In this document: positions 48,328-63,649 of the stretch, piece by piece | Layout: the number at the start of each line of letters is the position of its first letter | Position numbering within the stretch: the stretch's first letter is position 1 | Assembly (NCBI GenBank): GCA_008802785.1 | Contig: VUYT01000024.1 | Span: 62,001-126,000, forward strand | Direction: 5' to 3' | Length of the DNA: 64,000 nt | DNA from: Symmetrospora coprosmae | Lineage: Eukaryota > Basidiomycota > Cystobasidiomycetes > Symmetrosporaceae | The notes under the pieces: model-generated | What the model saw: only the letters and a program-made list of their open reading frames with translations | Told to the model about the DNA's origin: nothing | The model's database searches: none | Made by a program: the position numbers and the translations under genes

Positions 48328-50277
48328 TCAAGCCTGCTTCGCATGCGGTACTGTTCTGTCCTGATCTGTCTCATCACGCATGGCTGCATCGCTTCCCTCC
48401 TCATCTTTCGGGCTCTTCTTCGGCTCCTTCTTCCGTCCACCGGTACTCTCCTCGGGCATGTGCGCCTTGATGGCGTCCACCGTCTTTGGCTCGTCCACCT
48501 CCTTGTCCATGCTCCATCTCACGTTGTAGTCATGTGCGATCTTCTTGACAGCCCTTCGGAGTTCGGCACCTGGAGACCGAGTTAGATCAGCACTGCATGC
48601 GGCCTGGCACTTCACTACCAATGCAGACTTCAGAATACTCACCCTCGTCTCGCAGATCCGTCCAGCGCTGCCGGTCGAAGCCTTTTTGATCGCTGTGTTA
48701 GAGAGCGAGCGATAAAAGGATCAGCAAATGACAAGTGAACTAGTTCGACCAAGCCCATTGGAACCCACTATAGTTGCTCTCTCCGCTTGCTCGATGACAT
48801 TTCAAATACGGATCGGTAGCTGATTTCCTTCTGGTGGCTGCGCCGAGGGAGACGTTCAGTCAAGTCTTCGAGTCCCAGACCCTGGCATGTCCGGCTCACT
48901 ATAGGAACCAAAGATAGCCTCCCATGATACCGGTCAGACCAGTGAGATATGTGACGGGCTCCCTGTTTATGAGCGAGTAGGCCGTACCATCAGCCATCCT
49001 CACGCGAGACGATCACGAACAGCGAGGCGCAATCCTCACATCAGATCCCATCCCGGTCCGTAGAAGGTCAAGCCCGCCACAAGAGCCCAGTCTAGGGGCA
49101 CCGGGGCAAGTGAGCGGAAAATCATTGCAGGACTGCCCGTATGCAGCACTCACAGCCTACGAGCCCACCGAAACCGGCAAAGGCTGCTCTGCGTGCTCCG
49201 ACAAGAGCGAGGGCCTAAAGGATGGCACGAAGGAGGCTGACGGTCAGTCGCTGCCACTGCATGTCATCTCTGCTGGCATAGCCTTCTGCCCACATCACAC
49301 TCCGTCTTGATGTCCAAGAGGCCTTGCATTTCCTTCGTGACCTCCCTAAGCCGACTCCGCAGATGCACTGTCCGTTGCTCAAAGGTCGGCACCCGGACGG
49401 GCGTAATCTGTGGCTGCTGTCCTTCCTGATGCAGAGCGAGTACGAACTTGCTATCTTGCGCGGCCTCCTGCACGAAGTCTCCCAATTCCGTCGAAAGGGC
49501 CCATTGCGGTGTGCTGACGGAAGAGTTCGCCACGGCCTCGCTCACGCTTTCCGACGCGCCGTGGAAGCTGACCTCGATGGGAGGGCTGTCTTTCCGGGTG
49601 AGTTCAGCTTGTATGAGCGTCTACGGGTAAGCACGGGCAGGAGCAGATGTGGGTGCGCATCAGGACGGAGAATTGCCTGGCAGGGTAAGCACAGCACGCA
49701 TAGACTCACAGCGATCATCGACAGAGGTTGTCTCGGATGAAGGAGGAAGAGCACGGCGTTGTCTTCCTTGCTCTCGCCTCCAGGAGCTAATCGCTTCGCC
49801 AAGCTAGTCTGCGCGACGTTCGGCAATGGTAGCAATAGCTTGAACAGTCCGCTCTGCAGCGACATGACAGAGCCTTCGTTCGGGTTCCGGCGTGCCATGT
49901 CGAGCTGCTCATCTTCATCGACCTTGGTCCGTTCGCTGATGACGCACGGAATGGCCACCTCAGCTACCGTTTCGCGCACCGCCCGCCTAGATGCAGAACT
50001 CACGTTCCGGCATTGCGCTTCTGTAGCGGCACGGCAAAAGGCTTGCAAAACCTAGCGCGTGTCGCTCTGCGCGGACAGCAGCTGGTTCAGCATCACACCT
50101 CGATCGGGTCGCGGCGATGACACACAGCTCAAGGCGAGCAGCAGGGAAGTGAGCGCAGCGCACAGGAGAGAAGCAGAAGACGGAGGTAGACATGACGCGT
50201 GCCCGATGTTGTTGAGTGTGCCGTACTTTGCCCTGCTGCAGCTCGCTCTCAGGGATGGGAGTATCATGGCTCTTGGA
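48328..50277 (-). CDS. MCU: Mitochondrial calcium uniporter pore subunit MCU
   Basis: Pore-forming channel for Ca2+ uptake across the inner mitochondrial membrane. The exon at about 50035-49745 gives an N-terminal matrix domain (VAIPCVISERTKVDEDEQ, MSLQSGLFKLLLPLPNVAQT, NAVLFLLHPRQPLSMIA). The exon near 49600-49290 gives the first coiled coil (TFEQRTVHLRSRLREVTKEM). TM1 contains DWALVAGLTFYGPGWDLM; an intron inside the Met codon joins DLM to EPVTYLTGLTGIMGGYLWFL. This reconstitutes the WDLMEP selectivity filter (WDIMEP in animals). YHQKEISYRSVFEM and DQKGFDRQRWTDLRDEG match the conserved region after TM2, followed by RAVKKIAHDYNV. The 5' end is unsettled: the matrix frame is entered through GCGCTAG| near 50049, and the ATG could be at 50277 or 50193. 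About seven introns. Confidence 0.93.
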
Positions 50278-50682
50278 GTTCCTGCGGCGTCCTCCCGGGT
50301 CCGGTTCCAGGCTTTCAGGTGCCGGATCGAGCCAGTCGAGGGATTGGGAACTGTGGCTCGCTTCTCTCTGAAGGTTCTACACGTGTGTGCAGCTAGGAGA
50401 TGTCGCAAGGTTGGGGAAAAGGAGCGCGTTGCGGGCCAGGCGCGTAGCCCTTCGCCTGCAGGTGGCAAGGACGAAGGAGAGAGAACACGGCCAAGTGCAA
50501 CGACACGAGTACCTCTGCAGATCCGGATAGCATACGATTACAGCACAACGCAATCGCGGACGACAAGGGGAAGCGTAATGAAGCAGGTCTCTGAAGACCT
50601 AGCGAAGTCTAGTACCTCCATCTGCAACTAGACTCCATGAAGAGATGCAGAGCGTATACCGAAGCGGGTCTTGGCGAGCACC
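50278..50682. other. Spacer between MCU and GFA1
   Basis: 405 bp: promoter of MCU and 3' flank of GFA1. A frame here runs into the MCU 5' region and could hold extra leader-exon sequence, but it has no ATG. Confidence 0.4.
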
Positions 50683-53488
<2,806 letters not shown>

Positions 53489-54362
53489 CTGGAGCTGAGG
53501 CTTTGAGGGAGGGTGGCTATCTCGTGTGAATCTGTGACTGCTGCTTGTGTTCTTAGCGGAGAGGAAGGAGAGAGGGGAGAGGGGAAGAGGCACAAACCGA
53601 GATGATGGCGGTCAAAGGGGCGACGCGCCCGCGCGGTGCAGCTCAAGGGGCAAGGGGGGAGGGAGGACAAGGCTGCCGCACGGGGAAGAGCGAAGTCGGG
53701 CAGGCGCAAGCGGGGACTCTGTTTGGGCAGAGTTCGCACAGCAGAGATATGGCAATGACAGTCTGGCTGACTGTCTGCGTGTCTCGGCATTGCCCGACAT
53801 GAGTGCTCAGGCTGTGCCTGGACGATGCCTCTTCTGCGAGTGGATGTTGGCTGCTGCCGTTCACTGAAACGCCACCCGCTTCGGGCGGTGCTTTCCGACT
53901 CGGCGCATGGCTGGCACCACAGTGAGCCAGGAAAGAAGCATGGCATCACAGCCGCCGTCAGGACGTCATACGGGATGGCTGCTGCTGTGCAGTAGCCTTC
54001 GTACCTCGCTTTGTGCCTGTGCCTGGGTCGAAGCTCCTCCGGCCACAATCCTAGCACGTGACCTGTAGCTTCTTGTGCTTGTGCAGCCGGCCAAGTGACG
54101 CAGGACCGGGTTTCGGAAGGCGCCGCACTACTCTGCAGCGAGGAAGACGTCTACTTATAATACAGGGATCCCTTTCAGAGTGCGTTGCGCTGCATGCGCT
54201 CTGCCTGGCTGACAAGCCATCTCTCGCAGCGGCAGCCGGGCCGGGTCGATTGGGTATGACACAGAGGGCACTCCTGCACGACCTCCGCTTGCTGTCCTTC
54301 CAAGCGTGGCCTACGAGTCCGAAGCAAACGTCCGCCTCTCGCACTGGCTCACAAGCGCTCTG
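53489..54362. other. Long divergent promoter region, GFA1 / cardiolipin synthase
   Basis: 874 bp between start codons, the longest gene-free stretch after the orphan region. On the GFA1 strand a strongly pyrimidine-rich run (about 53556-53590, purine-rich as shown) resembles a fungal CT-box core promoter. Open frames here do not look like proteins. Confidence 0.5.
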
Positions 54363-55636
54363 ATGGCGCTCTCTTTACGCCTGGCTAGCTCACCTCTGTG
54401 TCGACGCGTGCCTGGACCTTTGGTCCGACCTCTCCGCTCGCATCCAGCCGGGCTATCCGCTGCACGGGCGTTCGCAACTGCACCTCTCCTGCGATATGCG
54501 CAGCAGGCTGGACAACCTCCTGCGTCCTCTTCAACGCCTCCAGAGGTGAAAGTCCCCTCCTCACCGCCCAAGTCCCTCTTCCAGCGTCTGAACGAGCCAG
54601 AACCCGAAACCGCACCGCCAGGAACTCCAGCCAACAAGGAGAAGGGCAGCATAGAGCTGCACGAAAACATCTACACCATTCCAAATCTCCTCACCATGTC
54701 CCGGATCCTTGCATGTCCTGCCCTTGGCTACTTTATCGTAAAGGGCGACTTTGTGCTGGCAACTGGACTGCTCGTCTATGCGGGTACAACCGACTTCGTG
54801 CGTTCCATGCTTCCTGAGGTCTGGCATTTATCTGACTGGCATGCTCCCTGGCCCTGCAGATTGACGGCTGGCTCGCCCGAAAGTACAATATGGGCTCCGT
54901 CTTCGGCAGCATTCTCGACCCTGCTGCAGACAAGGCTCTCATGACGACACTGACGATAGCACTCGCTATCAAAGGTCTTCTGCCAGGTGAGCGCATACTT
55001 CGGCACTCTTCGGTCGGTAGTGAACTTAGCTGATTGACAACCGGCAACCTCCCAGTGTCTCTGGCAGTCCTCATCCTCGGACGAGACGTGGCGCTATCCA
55101 TATCGGCCTTCTACTTCCGCTACATTTCCTTGCCAGAGCCGGTGAGAGGCGAAGCTCTTCTGACAAGCTATTTGCGCGTACTTATCATCGCCATGCCGCA
55201 GAAAACATTCAAGCGCTATTGGGATTTTTCCATACCTTCAGCCGAAGTCAAACCGACACAGATAAGCAAGGTAAGTGACCCGCTCACATGGAGCCAAGTC
55301 TCAGTTGCATCTGTTCGCGAAATCATGCGCCCACTTCTGAAATCGACGACCGGCCATCAGTACAACACCTTTTTGCAGCTCGTCCTCATGGGTGTTACCA
55401 CAGTATCGCCACTCTCTCCATACGACATTGTGGTCCCTCTTCAGGCACTACAGTAAGCGGCATGAGGTCATGCCTGCTTGGAAGCCGTGTCACGCTGAAG
55501 CCTGTGTCGTCCTCTCCATAGAGTGCTAGTAGCTGGAACTACGGTGTGGTCGGGGTTGTCTTACGTTGGAGGACGACAAGGTCTGAAGATACTGGGCAAT
55601 GCAGCAAAAGCAAAGGCGAACGGAACAACACCGTGA
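54363..55636 (+). CDS. CRD1: Cardiolipin synthase (CDP-alcohol phosphatidyltransferase)
   Basis: Makes cardiolipin from CDP-diacylglycerol and phosphatidylglycerol in the inner mitochondrial membrane. The ATG at 54363 opens an Arg/Ser/Leu-rich presequence (MALSLRLASSPLCRRVPGPL, ending near FATAPLLRYA). HENIYTIPNLLTMSRILACP starts the membrane domain. The CDP-alcohol signature DGWLARKYNMGSVFGSILDP is followed by AADK, giving the DG-x2-AR-x8-G-x3-D-x3-D pattern after an intron. VSLAVLILGRDVALSISAFY is a TM segment; FIVKGDFVLATGLLVYAG is another. The final exon ends KANGTTP at 55636. About five introns. It lies tail-to-tail with the mS29 gene (84 bp between stops). Confidence 0.93.
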
Positions 55637-55719
55637 TGAGCTTCCACTGAAGGACGTCCTAGACCTGTTGTAGCGATAGTATACAACACTTATATCGGCA
55701 GCCCGCGAGAGAGCTGCGA

Positions 55720-57430
55720 CTAGAGCTCGACAGTGAGGACGCGGTCTGCCCGCTGTGTCACGCCGCGTTTCTTGCCATTCTTGATGACACCACGAGACGT
55801 GCCTCCTGGAACGGATCGGATGCCTCGGGTGAAGAGACGGGCATTGCCATCACTGGAGACGTAAGTTTCGAGGAAGGTGGCATCCGAGAGAGCTAGGAGA
55901 TATGGACAGCAGGATATCGCATGATTATGCCGTGTGCGCGCTGTTATTCGAGCAGGACTCGGCGAGAGAGTGGAGCTGGACTCACGTCCACTGAGCATGT
56001 CCGTCTTGAAGAGGTGCTCATAGATGCCAGCCGCTTCTTGCCGGTCGAGAGCCTCTACCTGCACGCTGGTTTCCTTCGATGAAGGTATACTGAGAGTTGC
56101 CTTGTCGAAGGCTCCAACAACGCTGCCAGCAGCGACCTTTGCTGTGCCGGTGAGGTATGATGCCAGTAAACCAGGCAGAGCCAGCTGAGAAGCTGGAATC
56201 GGTTTAGCGTTGGCATCAACGTATTTGGTTTGGCGGAACAGCGCCTCGATGCCATCGATAGCTAGAAGGATAGGCCTACGACGGGACGAAGGTTGATCAG
56301 ATCTGCGTCCGCCCTTTCCTGGCGCTGCGTTCACTGAACGCACACGTTACTCTCAGACAGGAGCTTCTCCAACGCATCGAGGGAAGAAGAGCTGTCTTTC
56401 GACCCTTTCTTGATCGCATCTCGCAAATTAGCTTCGAGTTTCTCCACCGTTTTCCCGTTGGCGGCGACGAAGCTCGAGCACAGCTGCTGCGCAGCGATAG
56501 GCTGTTGCCAATTGGGCTTGCCATTGCGAGCTTCCGCCGCCACGAAAGCTGTACTGCCGTTCGTGAGCATATAAGCTGGAGCACAACCGCGGAAAGCTGG
56601 TAAGCACGTTGTATGGTATATCGAGAGTGGCGAGCTTCGCACTTACCATCCTGTATGTGGAGTACAAGCCAGCCCGACGATCGGCAGTGCGCTATTGTCT
56701 GAAGCAGGATGGTAGAGCGGCCAGATCCAGGCTTGCCGCCTTTGTGAGCGAAACGAGTCAGCCCGATGCGGAAACCAGTTTACGCCCTTGTGTATGACGA
56801 CTCACGCAGTATGCGGACAGCTTTGTCTTCGGGCTGCAGTTCCTGCACCAGCTGCGTCGTAGCTTTCCGCAGGACAGTCGATGGCGTACTTGCGAACGAT
56901 AGATCATGTCGAAGGCTTTTCGGCAATGCGGGAGTAAGAATGCTTTTTGTGTACTCTTGGTCGAACGCAAAAGCCTTGCCGACGAGCTTGCTTGAGGCAG
57001 TATGTTCCTGCAGAAACGGGCATGCGAGGAGCGAGGTCAGTCCGTTCAGAAGGGGCCAAACGGGCCGCTGAACTCCCACCTGAGAAAGATAGGGAAGGCC
57101 GAGAACGTTTCCCGAACGCGCAGCAACGTCGGCGCCTGCAGAGCTTCCAGCCTGCACAGTCAAAAGGTTCAGCTGCGTGCTCGCGCCAAGATTGCCTGAC
57201 GCGCCTGCCTCGCGAAGACTCACGTCTGCCGCGCCTCCGGCTTTGGCGCTTCTGCTTGCTTGCTGTGCAGGGAAGCGAGCTATGGAAAGAGCGAGCTCGG
57301 ATCAGTTGATGCGGTGCGAGCTTGTTACGGCGCTGGGAGCCGAAGACTGACAGTTTTTGGGAGCTGCACCGGTCGAGCAGCTCGAGTGAAGCGAACGTCG
57401 CAAAGTGCGCGAAGTGACTCTTGCAGACAT
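55720..57430 (-). CDS. RSM23: Mitochondrial small-subunit ribosomal protein mS29 (DAP3)
   Basis: GTP-binding protein of the mitoribosomal small subunit head (human DAP3). The ATG at 57430 gives a mitochondrial presequence, MSARVTSRTLRRSLHSSCST, joined over an intron to a Ser/Ala-rich leader and SLREAGASGNLGASTQLNLL. The middle exons give EHTASSKLVGKAFAFDQEYT, STPSTVLRKATTQLVQEL and then the nucleotide-binding loop GKPGSGRSTILLQTIAHCRS. The family's GxxGxGK[ST] lysine is Arg here. GWLVLHIQD, AIDGIEALFRQTKYVDANAK, LPGLLASYLTGTAKVA and GAFDKATLSIPSS follow as in DAP3. The last exon ends ADRVLTVEL at 55720. About eight introns. The start is 114 bp from the divergent PCP1 start. Confidence 0.86.
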
Positions 57431-57544
57431 TCTATGCAGTGCTGAGCGAGTGGGTTCGACCAGTCGCTAGGCGTCACTCGTTGTCGGGCGTTAAATGAGA
57501 GACTGAAAGAGGGTCGTCCACCTCTGGAGAGCTTTGATCGGGCC

Positions 57545-59368
57545 ATGCCAGCTCGGCCAAGGTCCGAAGGGTGCACCTTCGCCTTCATTCGATTGCCATC
57601 CTTGTGCAACAGCATGTCGCTGCTCGCTCCAGTCTCGATGCAACGCTTATTGGCCAGTACCCACTCCATACCGCCCCTCAGAGCCACTTTCCGCAGCTTG
57701 CACCTCAATGCGCACGCCGCTGCACGACATGTCCCGAGCACAAGAGATCAAGCAACCGCGTCTCTGTCGCCGCCAAGCTCCTTTCTAAGCTCCAGCTCTA
57801 GGCGAGGGTATCGATCGGGGCCATCTGGGCTATCGCGCGAACAGTTGCGATTCGTGCCCTCGAACGCGTCATCCGCCCGGTCAGGCGGAGGTGGCTCCTC
57901 TTCGCACGACACTCCTCCAATACACTCTCGCCTCAAGCCGTCCATCTTGCGCCCCGTCCTTTTTGCCTTCTCTGTGTCTGGCGCAGCTTACCTGCTTGCT
58001 GCCTACGTCACCAACGTCGACACCGATGCGCGCCTCCGCCACGTCCAGGCGCGGACAGCCGCGTTCTTCTCCCGGGCTACAACCAGCGCAGATCTCGCCA
58101 TGTCGAGAAGGACCGAGCTGGTAGAGTCAGTGAAGAGGTGTATGCGCTCCTGGCTAGGTCCACAGCCAGACATCCGCAACTTTGGGACCCGGATCTTTAC
58201 TTTGACCGGCGAATGGTGCGCACGACAGCCAATCTGACGATGCATCTTGGGAGTGACCGCTGATCAAAAGTTGCCTCTTTGTAGGTGGATCAACAAAAGT
58301 GAAGCGCAACGGACTTGCCTCGGCTTGATTGCGTTGCAAGGCGTTGTATTCCTGGGTTGGCGAGTCGCGCCAGCCTTTCTCGCAAGAACCTTCATGCATT
58401 GTGAGGGCCTACATCCAGACAAAGACTGGTGCGCGGGGGCTGACTACTGTGTCCTTGCATAGATCCTCTGAGTGGTCGGAGCTATAGTACGCAGGCCATT
58501 CCGAGAATGATTGCCTTCCACTCGCTGATGTCGATGCCTCGACAGCCATGCTCACCAGCACATTCTCCCATTCTTCTGGCCTACACTTCCTCTTCAATTC
58601 GCTGGCGTTCTATTCATTCGGCCCCAGTGAGCATCAATGTGGGGCCCATATTAGCAACCTGTCCGCCGCTGACTCGCATTTCCACGCAGGTGCAATGGCC
58701 TACCTGTGGCAACCAAACCGACAGCCTCGCAGTGACATGCCAGAATCCACGCCCCGGTACCATTTTCTAGCCATTTTCGTAGCAGCAGGCATATTCTCCT
58801 CCCTCACATCTCACATCTACCAGCTCGTGGTAGCACTGCCCAGAGTGCTCGCGGGCACTATGGCTGGCCGTGCAAGCGCAGCTGCGATCCTGCCGTCTCA
58901 TGGAGCTAGCGGATCTATTTACGCTATGGTCGTTATGACCGCGCTAGGTGAGCGGTCGTCGCGTTGGTAGCCCTGCATGACCTGCCGCTGATACTTCAGA
59001 GCATGTGCATGTCGCCAGCCTTCCCGGACAGCAAAGTCAGCCTCATCTTCCTGCCCTTCTTCCCAATATCTATTGGGACGGGAGTTGCAGGCTTGGTAGG
59101 ACTCGACATCATCGGCCTTCTCAGCCTACGCTTTCGGTCAGTTTCAGCGGTATCTGATTTGATGCGGCATACCATGCTGACTTGGTGCACCGCTCACGAC
59201 ATCTACCGCAGGGCGGCGCTGTTCAGCCGCTTTGGAGTCATGCTCGACCATGCAGGTCATTTGGGAGGTGCACTCTGCGGGTACCTGGCGTGGCTATACG
59301 CAGGACCCTTCTTCGACAGACTCCGCCGACTGACTGGAAGCGACAAGAGCAAACCCGCTGGGATCTAG
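57545..59368 (+). CDS. PCP1: Mitochondrial rhomboid protease Pcp1/Rbd1 (PARL type)
   Basis: Intramembrane serine protease of the inner mitochondrial membrane; the yeast homologue processes the dynamin Mgm1. Two in-frame ATGs are possible: 57545 or 57614, the latter starting MSLLAPVSMQRLLASTHSIP, a better presequence. A Ser/Gly/Arg-rich matrix segment precedes TM1 (PVLFAFSVSGAAYLLAAYV), the extra helix of PARL-type rhomboids. The core has a TM segment with LGLIALQGVVFLGWRVAPAF, TSTFSHSSGLHFLFNSLAFY (conserved HxxxN-like region), the active-site Ser in SHGASGSIYAMVV, and the catalytic His in DHAGHLGGALCGYLAW. The protein ends KPAGI at 59368. About six introns. It is followed tail-to-tail by Utp22. 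Confidence 0.93.
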
Positions 59369-59416
59369 GCCACAGCTCTCTTCGTATGAAAAGCTTGATG
59401 GTATTGCTGCAACCCT

Positions 59417-62400
59417 TCATCGTATTGTAGTCCTGACGACAAGCCCATCTGACAAAGCGACCAGTCTCGCCAGTAGAGCGGAACGATCCAAAGCTACTGG
59501 AGCCTTCTGCTTAGCGCTGCCGCCTCCTAGCGTATCGGCCGCTGTCGCGATACCATCCTTGCCCTTGACTGGCCGACTGGGATAGTCCAGTGTGATCCGG
59601 AAGTCTCTGTCCTTCGCCGCGATAGACGGGTTGAAGAGGCCGCACACGACTAGCCCGCCGTTGGGGTCGTAGAAAAGGACACATGCATCTCCAGCGGCAG
59701 CCTGAGTACAGCAGGGAAGGCGGAAGGGGTCAGCATCCGAATGCTCTTCCTGTACGACGCTCAAAGCTTCTGAAGATGCAAGAACACTCACGCTGGCGCG
59801 ACGGAAGAAGGCAGCCACTGGGTCAAAGGCTGTCCGTATCGGTTGAGGTGAAGAAGGCCGTTTGGCCAATGCCTTGGTGTCCGGACGAATCGCCTGCCGA
59901 TGGCGAGAAACTCGGCTTGCATCCAGGTGCAGGATAAAATCAAAGGCGTCAAGGGACGGGCTGAACAGATGTAAGACATCCGCATCGCCCTCGACCTGCT
60001 GCTCGGCCAGAGACAGCAGGCAGGCCCGTGCGAGCTCTTGCACCCGTCCGGCGACGAGCTTGCTCGGCCGCGTCCTGCTCCACACCCTGCCTGCGAGGTC
60101 CTGCTCGGTCGCAACTGTCCATGCAGACTTCGAAATAGCTGGATCGGCCTTGCGTGCGTCTCTGAACTGCTGCAAAGCCTTGAGGCGCTTCTGCTCGGGA
60201 AAGGCAGGCGCGGTTGCCACGGCAAGATCGACTGCCGGTGACGTGTAGATGGGGACCAGGAGAGGCTCCTCTCGCCATTTCCAGTAGGCCAGCAGATTCA
60301 GCAGACGAGCGAAGCCTGCCACACCGCTAGATGGCACACCGTAGGGCGAGTCAACATCCAGATAGACCTTGGCGCACAGCAGCTCGATAGTCTGCTCTGG
60401 GATGTGCGGCGCCATAAGATGAGCGGCGAGCCATCGCTTCATTATCCGCACTGTTGTCGAATAGCTAGGGTGTCGATGTTGAAGGGCCGCAATGGCAGCG
60501 TGATGTGCGGGCGAAGCTGTGAAGGTGCGGTGATAGGCCACCAGCAGCTCGGAGTGCTTCCTGATACTGGCATCATCTGCCTCGGTGCCAAGGAGCAACT
60601 CTTCCAGCAGTGCCCGCTCCCGGGCGTGGTGGATGCGAAGTCGGAACGCGTAGCCCTGCTGGGTGACGATGTCTAGGGCAACGTGGTCGCGAGCGCCGGA
60701 CGCCTCCAAATCTAGCGCCAGTTCCGCCAGCATGCCCGAATTGGTCTCCTGCATATCCTCCGCGATCTTGGCCAAGAAGGCAGCCTTGACTTTCGGAATC
60801 GCTGCCAGGTCTTCCGGCCACTTGCCGGAGCCCTCGAACGTCAGGAGACACTCGTGGACCGGAACGAAGTTGGCCGAATGGGAGAAATAGGGGAGAGCCT
60901 GCTTCTTCATCCCGCCCTGTACAAATGTGCTTGTATACCGTAGGCCTGCCGAGATTGGCGAGACACTGTTGATGGTGAGGGGCAGGCCCTTCAGGCCTTT
61001 CAATTCCTTGACGAGCTGGTCGAAGGCGGCCATTGTGGGTCCAAAGCCGGTCTCTTTGGGGTCTGCCGAGTATAGCGATTGTCGGATCTGAGGCGCCTCG
61101 AGAAGCAAATCATCGTACGCCCGCGCGAAGAATCGCGTGTGGCTGCGAGGTATCGCCAGGTGATGCTCGAGGATGTGCTCGATGACCTGCTGAAAGACGC
61201 GCACTCGCTCGGCAGGACCATCGGCATCCCAGACTACGCTCTCCAGAATCCGACCGTCCTGGAAGCGGCGAGTCTCGACTTTGCGGCCCCAGAAAGCGCG
61301 GTACGCCTTCACGTCGACGGGTTTGTCGGCTGAAGGGCCATATTCGACGATGCGGGACAGTTGTGCCGGGTCCATGACCAGCCCGAGATCGACGACCGAA
61401 GGCGACGAAGCTGATTCAGGTGATGCCACGATGCTAATTGCCCTGACGCGTGTGCCCAGCGCCTGTCGAACAACTTCAGCGAGCACAGCCATAGTATCCT
61501 CGGCAGGAGGAGCATCTGCAAAAGAGGGTCCGCTCTTCTTGATTCTCGGTCCTTCGCTCAGGTGAATTCTAGGGTAGAGACCCGCGTTAGTCTTCTCGGC
61601 CACTTCAGCCTGACCATTGTGTGCAGGCTCACCTTGCGGTGTGATCGAAGCGAAGGTGTGGTGTATCGGCCGGAGTAAGGAGGCAGCGAGTGAAAGCTGC
61701 TTGCTCGTTCTCCACGATGCTCTTGGAAGCAAGTTGCGCTTCGTACCTCATCTTACGAGTTGGAAGAACATGCTATCAGGAGCCATCCGTGCAGGTGTCG
61801 CGTACCCAAGTCAACGTACCAGCTCGAGTGAGGCAAGAGGGACGCCGGAAAGTAGGTTGGACAAGCCTGTAGGATCTGCCAGAGTAGGCAGGGCAACGGT
61901 GACCCAGTCCTGCTCCGAAGGTGCTTTCGCGTGCCGGACCGATGTGCGTGCGACCACAGGCGTTTTGCCGAAATCGAGTTTGCCTGTTGCGATCGCAAGA
62001 AGAGCGTATGTCCAGCTTCGTCAGTCCCGGTGTGCTGAGGTTGCATAAGAGGGGTCTGTAAACGTACCCATGGCATCTATGCACCCCTTGAAGAGCTGCC
62101 AAGCACTCGATCCGGCAGGAATCTTTCTCGTAGGCTTACTAGCCCCCGTAACAAGGTATGCCAGGAGGAGCGTGATGACATAGCCTATGTGATCCAAGCC
62201 CAGGACCTTCTGCAAGCCACGCTGCCTTGACCACACCTTGAGGAGGGTGACGGCGGGCGCGAAAGACGCGTTCGCTTCTGCAATACTCGACAGGTAGGTG
62301 AGTGAGGGGATGGCTGCTACATCTGCGGCGAGATCCGAGTTGTAGGCAGGGGTTGGGGCCTCGGCCGGTGTGCTGGCAGCAGCGTCGGGACGAAGATTGC

Positions 62401-63649
62401 TGCGAGTGGGATGCAAGCGAGCCGGAGGGATCGGAAGAGTGGCAAGATCCAACACCGGGATCACGCGTATCGCCAGGCGAAGCGAAGCGAGAGTGCCCGA
62501 GCCTGTACTCGATCCGGAAGCTCAGCGCGGCCGGCAGCGTCAGATCAAACGGTTCCACTCACCATCCTTCGGCAGGAGCTCGATGACAGGCTTACGACGG
62601 TTGCCACGCAACCAAGAGTAATCCGCGGTCACGCCAAGATCGCTGGCATCAATCGCTTCTTTCAACGTGGCCAGGAAAAAGGCGCGCTTGTAAAAGTAGC
62701 GATTGTTCTTCACATCATTCTCTTGCAGCAGAGACTGCGTGTAGAGGAACAGCGAGAGTCAGCTCGTATGCGCATGCGTGGCAGGCGCGTCCGAGAAAGA
62801 GGACACACGGATGGCATCTGCGCCAGGACGTCAACGGTCCATCCCTTCCTTCCCTTCCATCTGCATATCGTACCAAGAGCCCAACCGCCAGCTATCTGCA
62901 CTGCAGCGGGCGGAGCAGCTGCCAGCTGCCAGTTGACCTTGCGCAGGTCCATTGCAGGGTCCTGGAAAGGAAAGGCTTCTCTGAGACTTTGGATGGCCAC
63001 CAGAGCCGGACGAGCTGATGCCGCCTCGACGCTCTGTAGAACGTGTCTGGAGGCACCGATAAAGGGAGAAGTGTCAGTGAGGCCGTTGCTGCGTTCATGC
63101 CCCGAAACTGAGGTTGTCGAAAGCCTCACGTCAAGCGGTCGAGCAGGGTTGCCAGAGGCCTGGCCTTCGTACCGGTGCGCGACGGAGCTCGTACAGACTC
63201 GAGGAGAGCGTCGACCTACGATGGGACAGGGAGCGGACGCAGGATAGTCACGGGACGGTCTCAGCTCGAGTCGGTGGTCGTCGGCCCTCTGGAAAAAAAG
63301 GCGTGACCTCACTCACTTGCATCTGCAGCACGCTGCTCGTGACTACCTCGTCGCCCTCTGCCCCGGGCTCAACGGCTACATGTGCAGTGCCATTGCTGGC
63401 CTTCTGCTTCTTGCGAGCTGGTTGCTGCTGCGCTTCCTCATCCCCGTCCAGGTCGTCGTCGAGCTCGTCCTGCTTCTCAGAGTCTTCTTGGCTGCCGTCG
63501 CTGTCGTCCTCATCATCGTCGTCGTCGTCGCCAGACTCCATCATTTCCGCAGCTCGGGCCACGAGATCGTCTCCATCGTCGAAGGCGTCGTCGTTGTCCT
63601 CGCTGCCACTGCCACTCTTGCTGCCGGGGCCCTTGAGACCTCTCTTCAT
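59417..63649 (-). CDS. UTP22: U3 snoRNP / SSU-processome protein Utp22 (Nrap)
   Basis: Nucleolar factor of the small-subunit processome that works with Rrp7 in 18S rRNA maturation. The ATG at 63649 opens MKRGLKGPGSKSGSGSEDND, a very acidic Asp/Glu-rich N-terminus (residues about 40-75). Short 5' exons then give RKKQKASNGTAHVAVEPGAE, SVEAASARPALVAIQSLREA, LRKVNWQLAAAPPAAVQIAG, and RNNRYFYKRAFFLATLKEAI. The Nrap domains continue with AIPSLTYLSSIAEANASFAP, LLKVWSRQRGLQKVLGLDHI, and a 750-codon last exon containing AFWGRKVETRRFQDGRILES, ARAYDDLLLEAPQIRQSLY, RIMKRWLAAHLMAPHIPEQT, SPYGVPSSGVAGFARLLNLL and DPNGGLVVCGLFNPSIAAKD. It ends VRTTIR at 59417. About six introns, all in the 5' third. Confidence 0.95.

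Noticed and set aside
59100-63640. Long plus-strand frames opposite Utp22, including Ser- and Asp-poor low-complexity runs
   Set aside because: They are antisense to confidently identified Utp22 exons and lack any family match.
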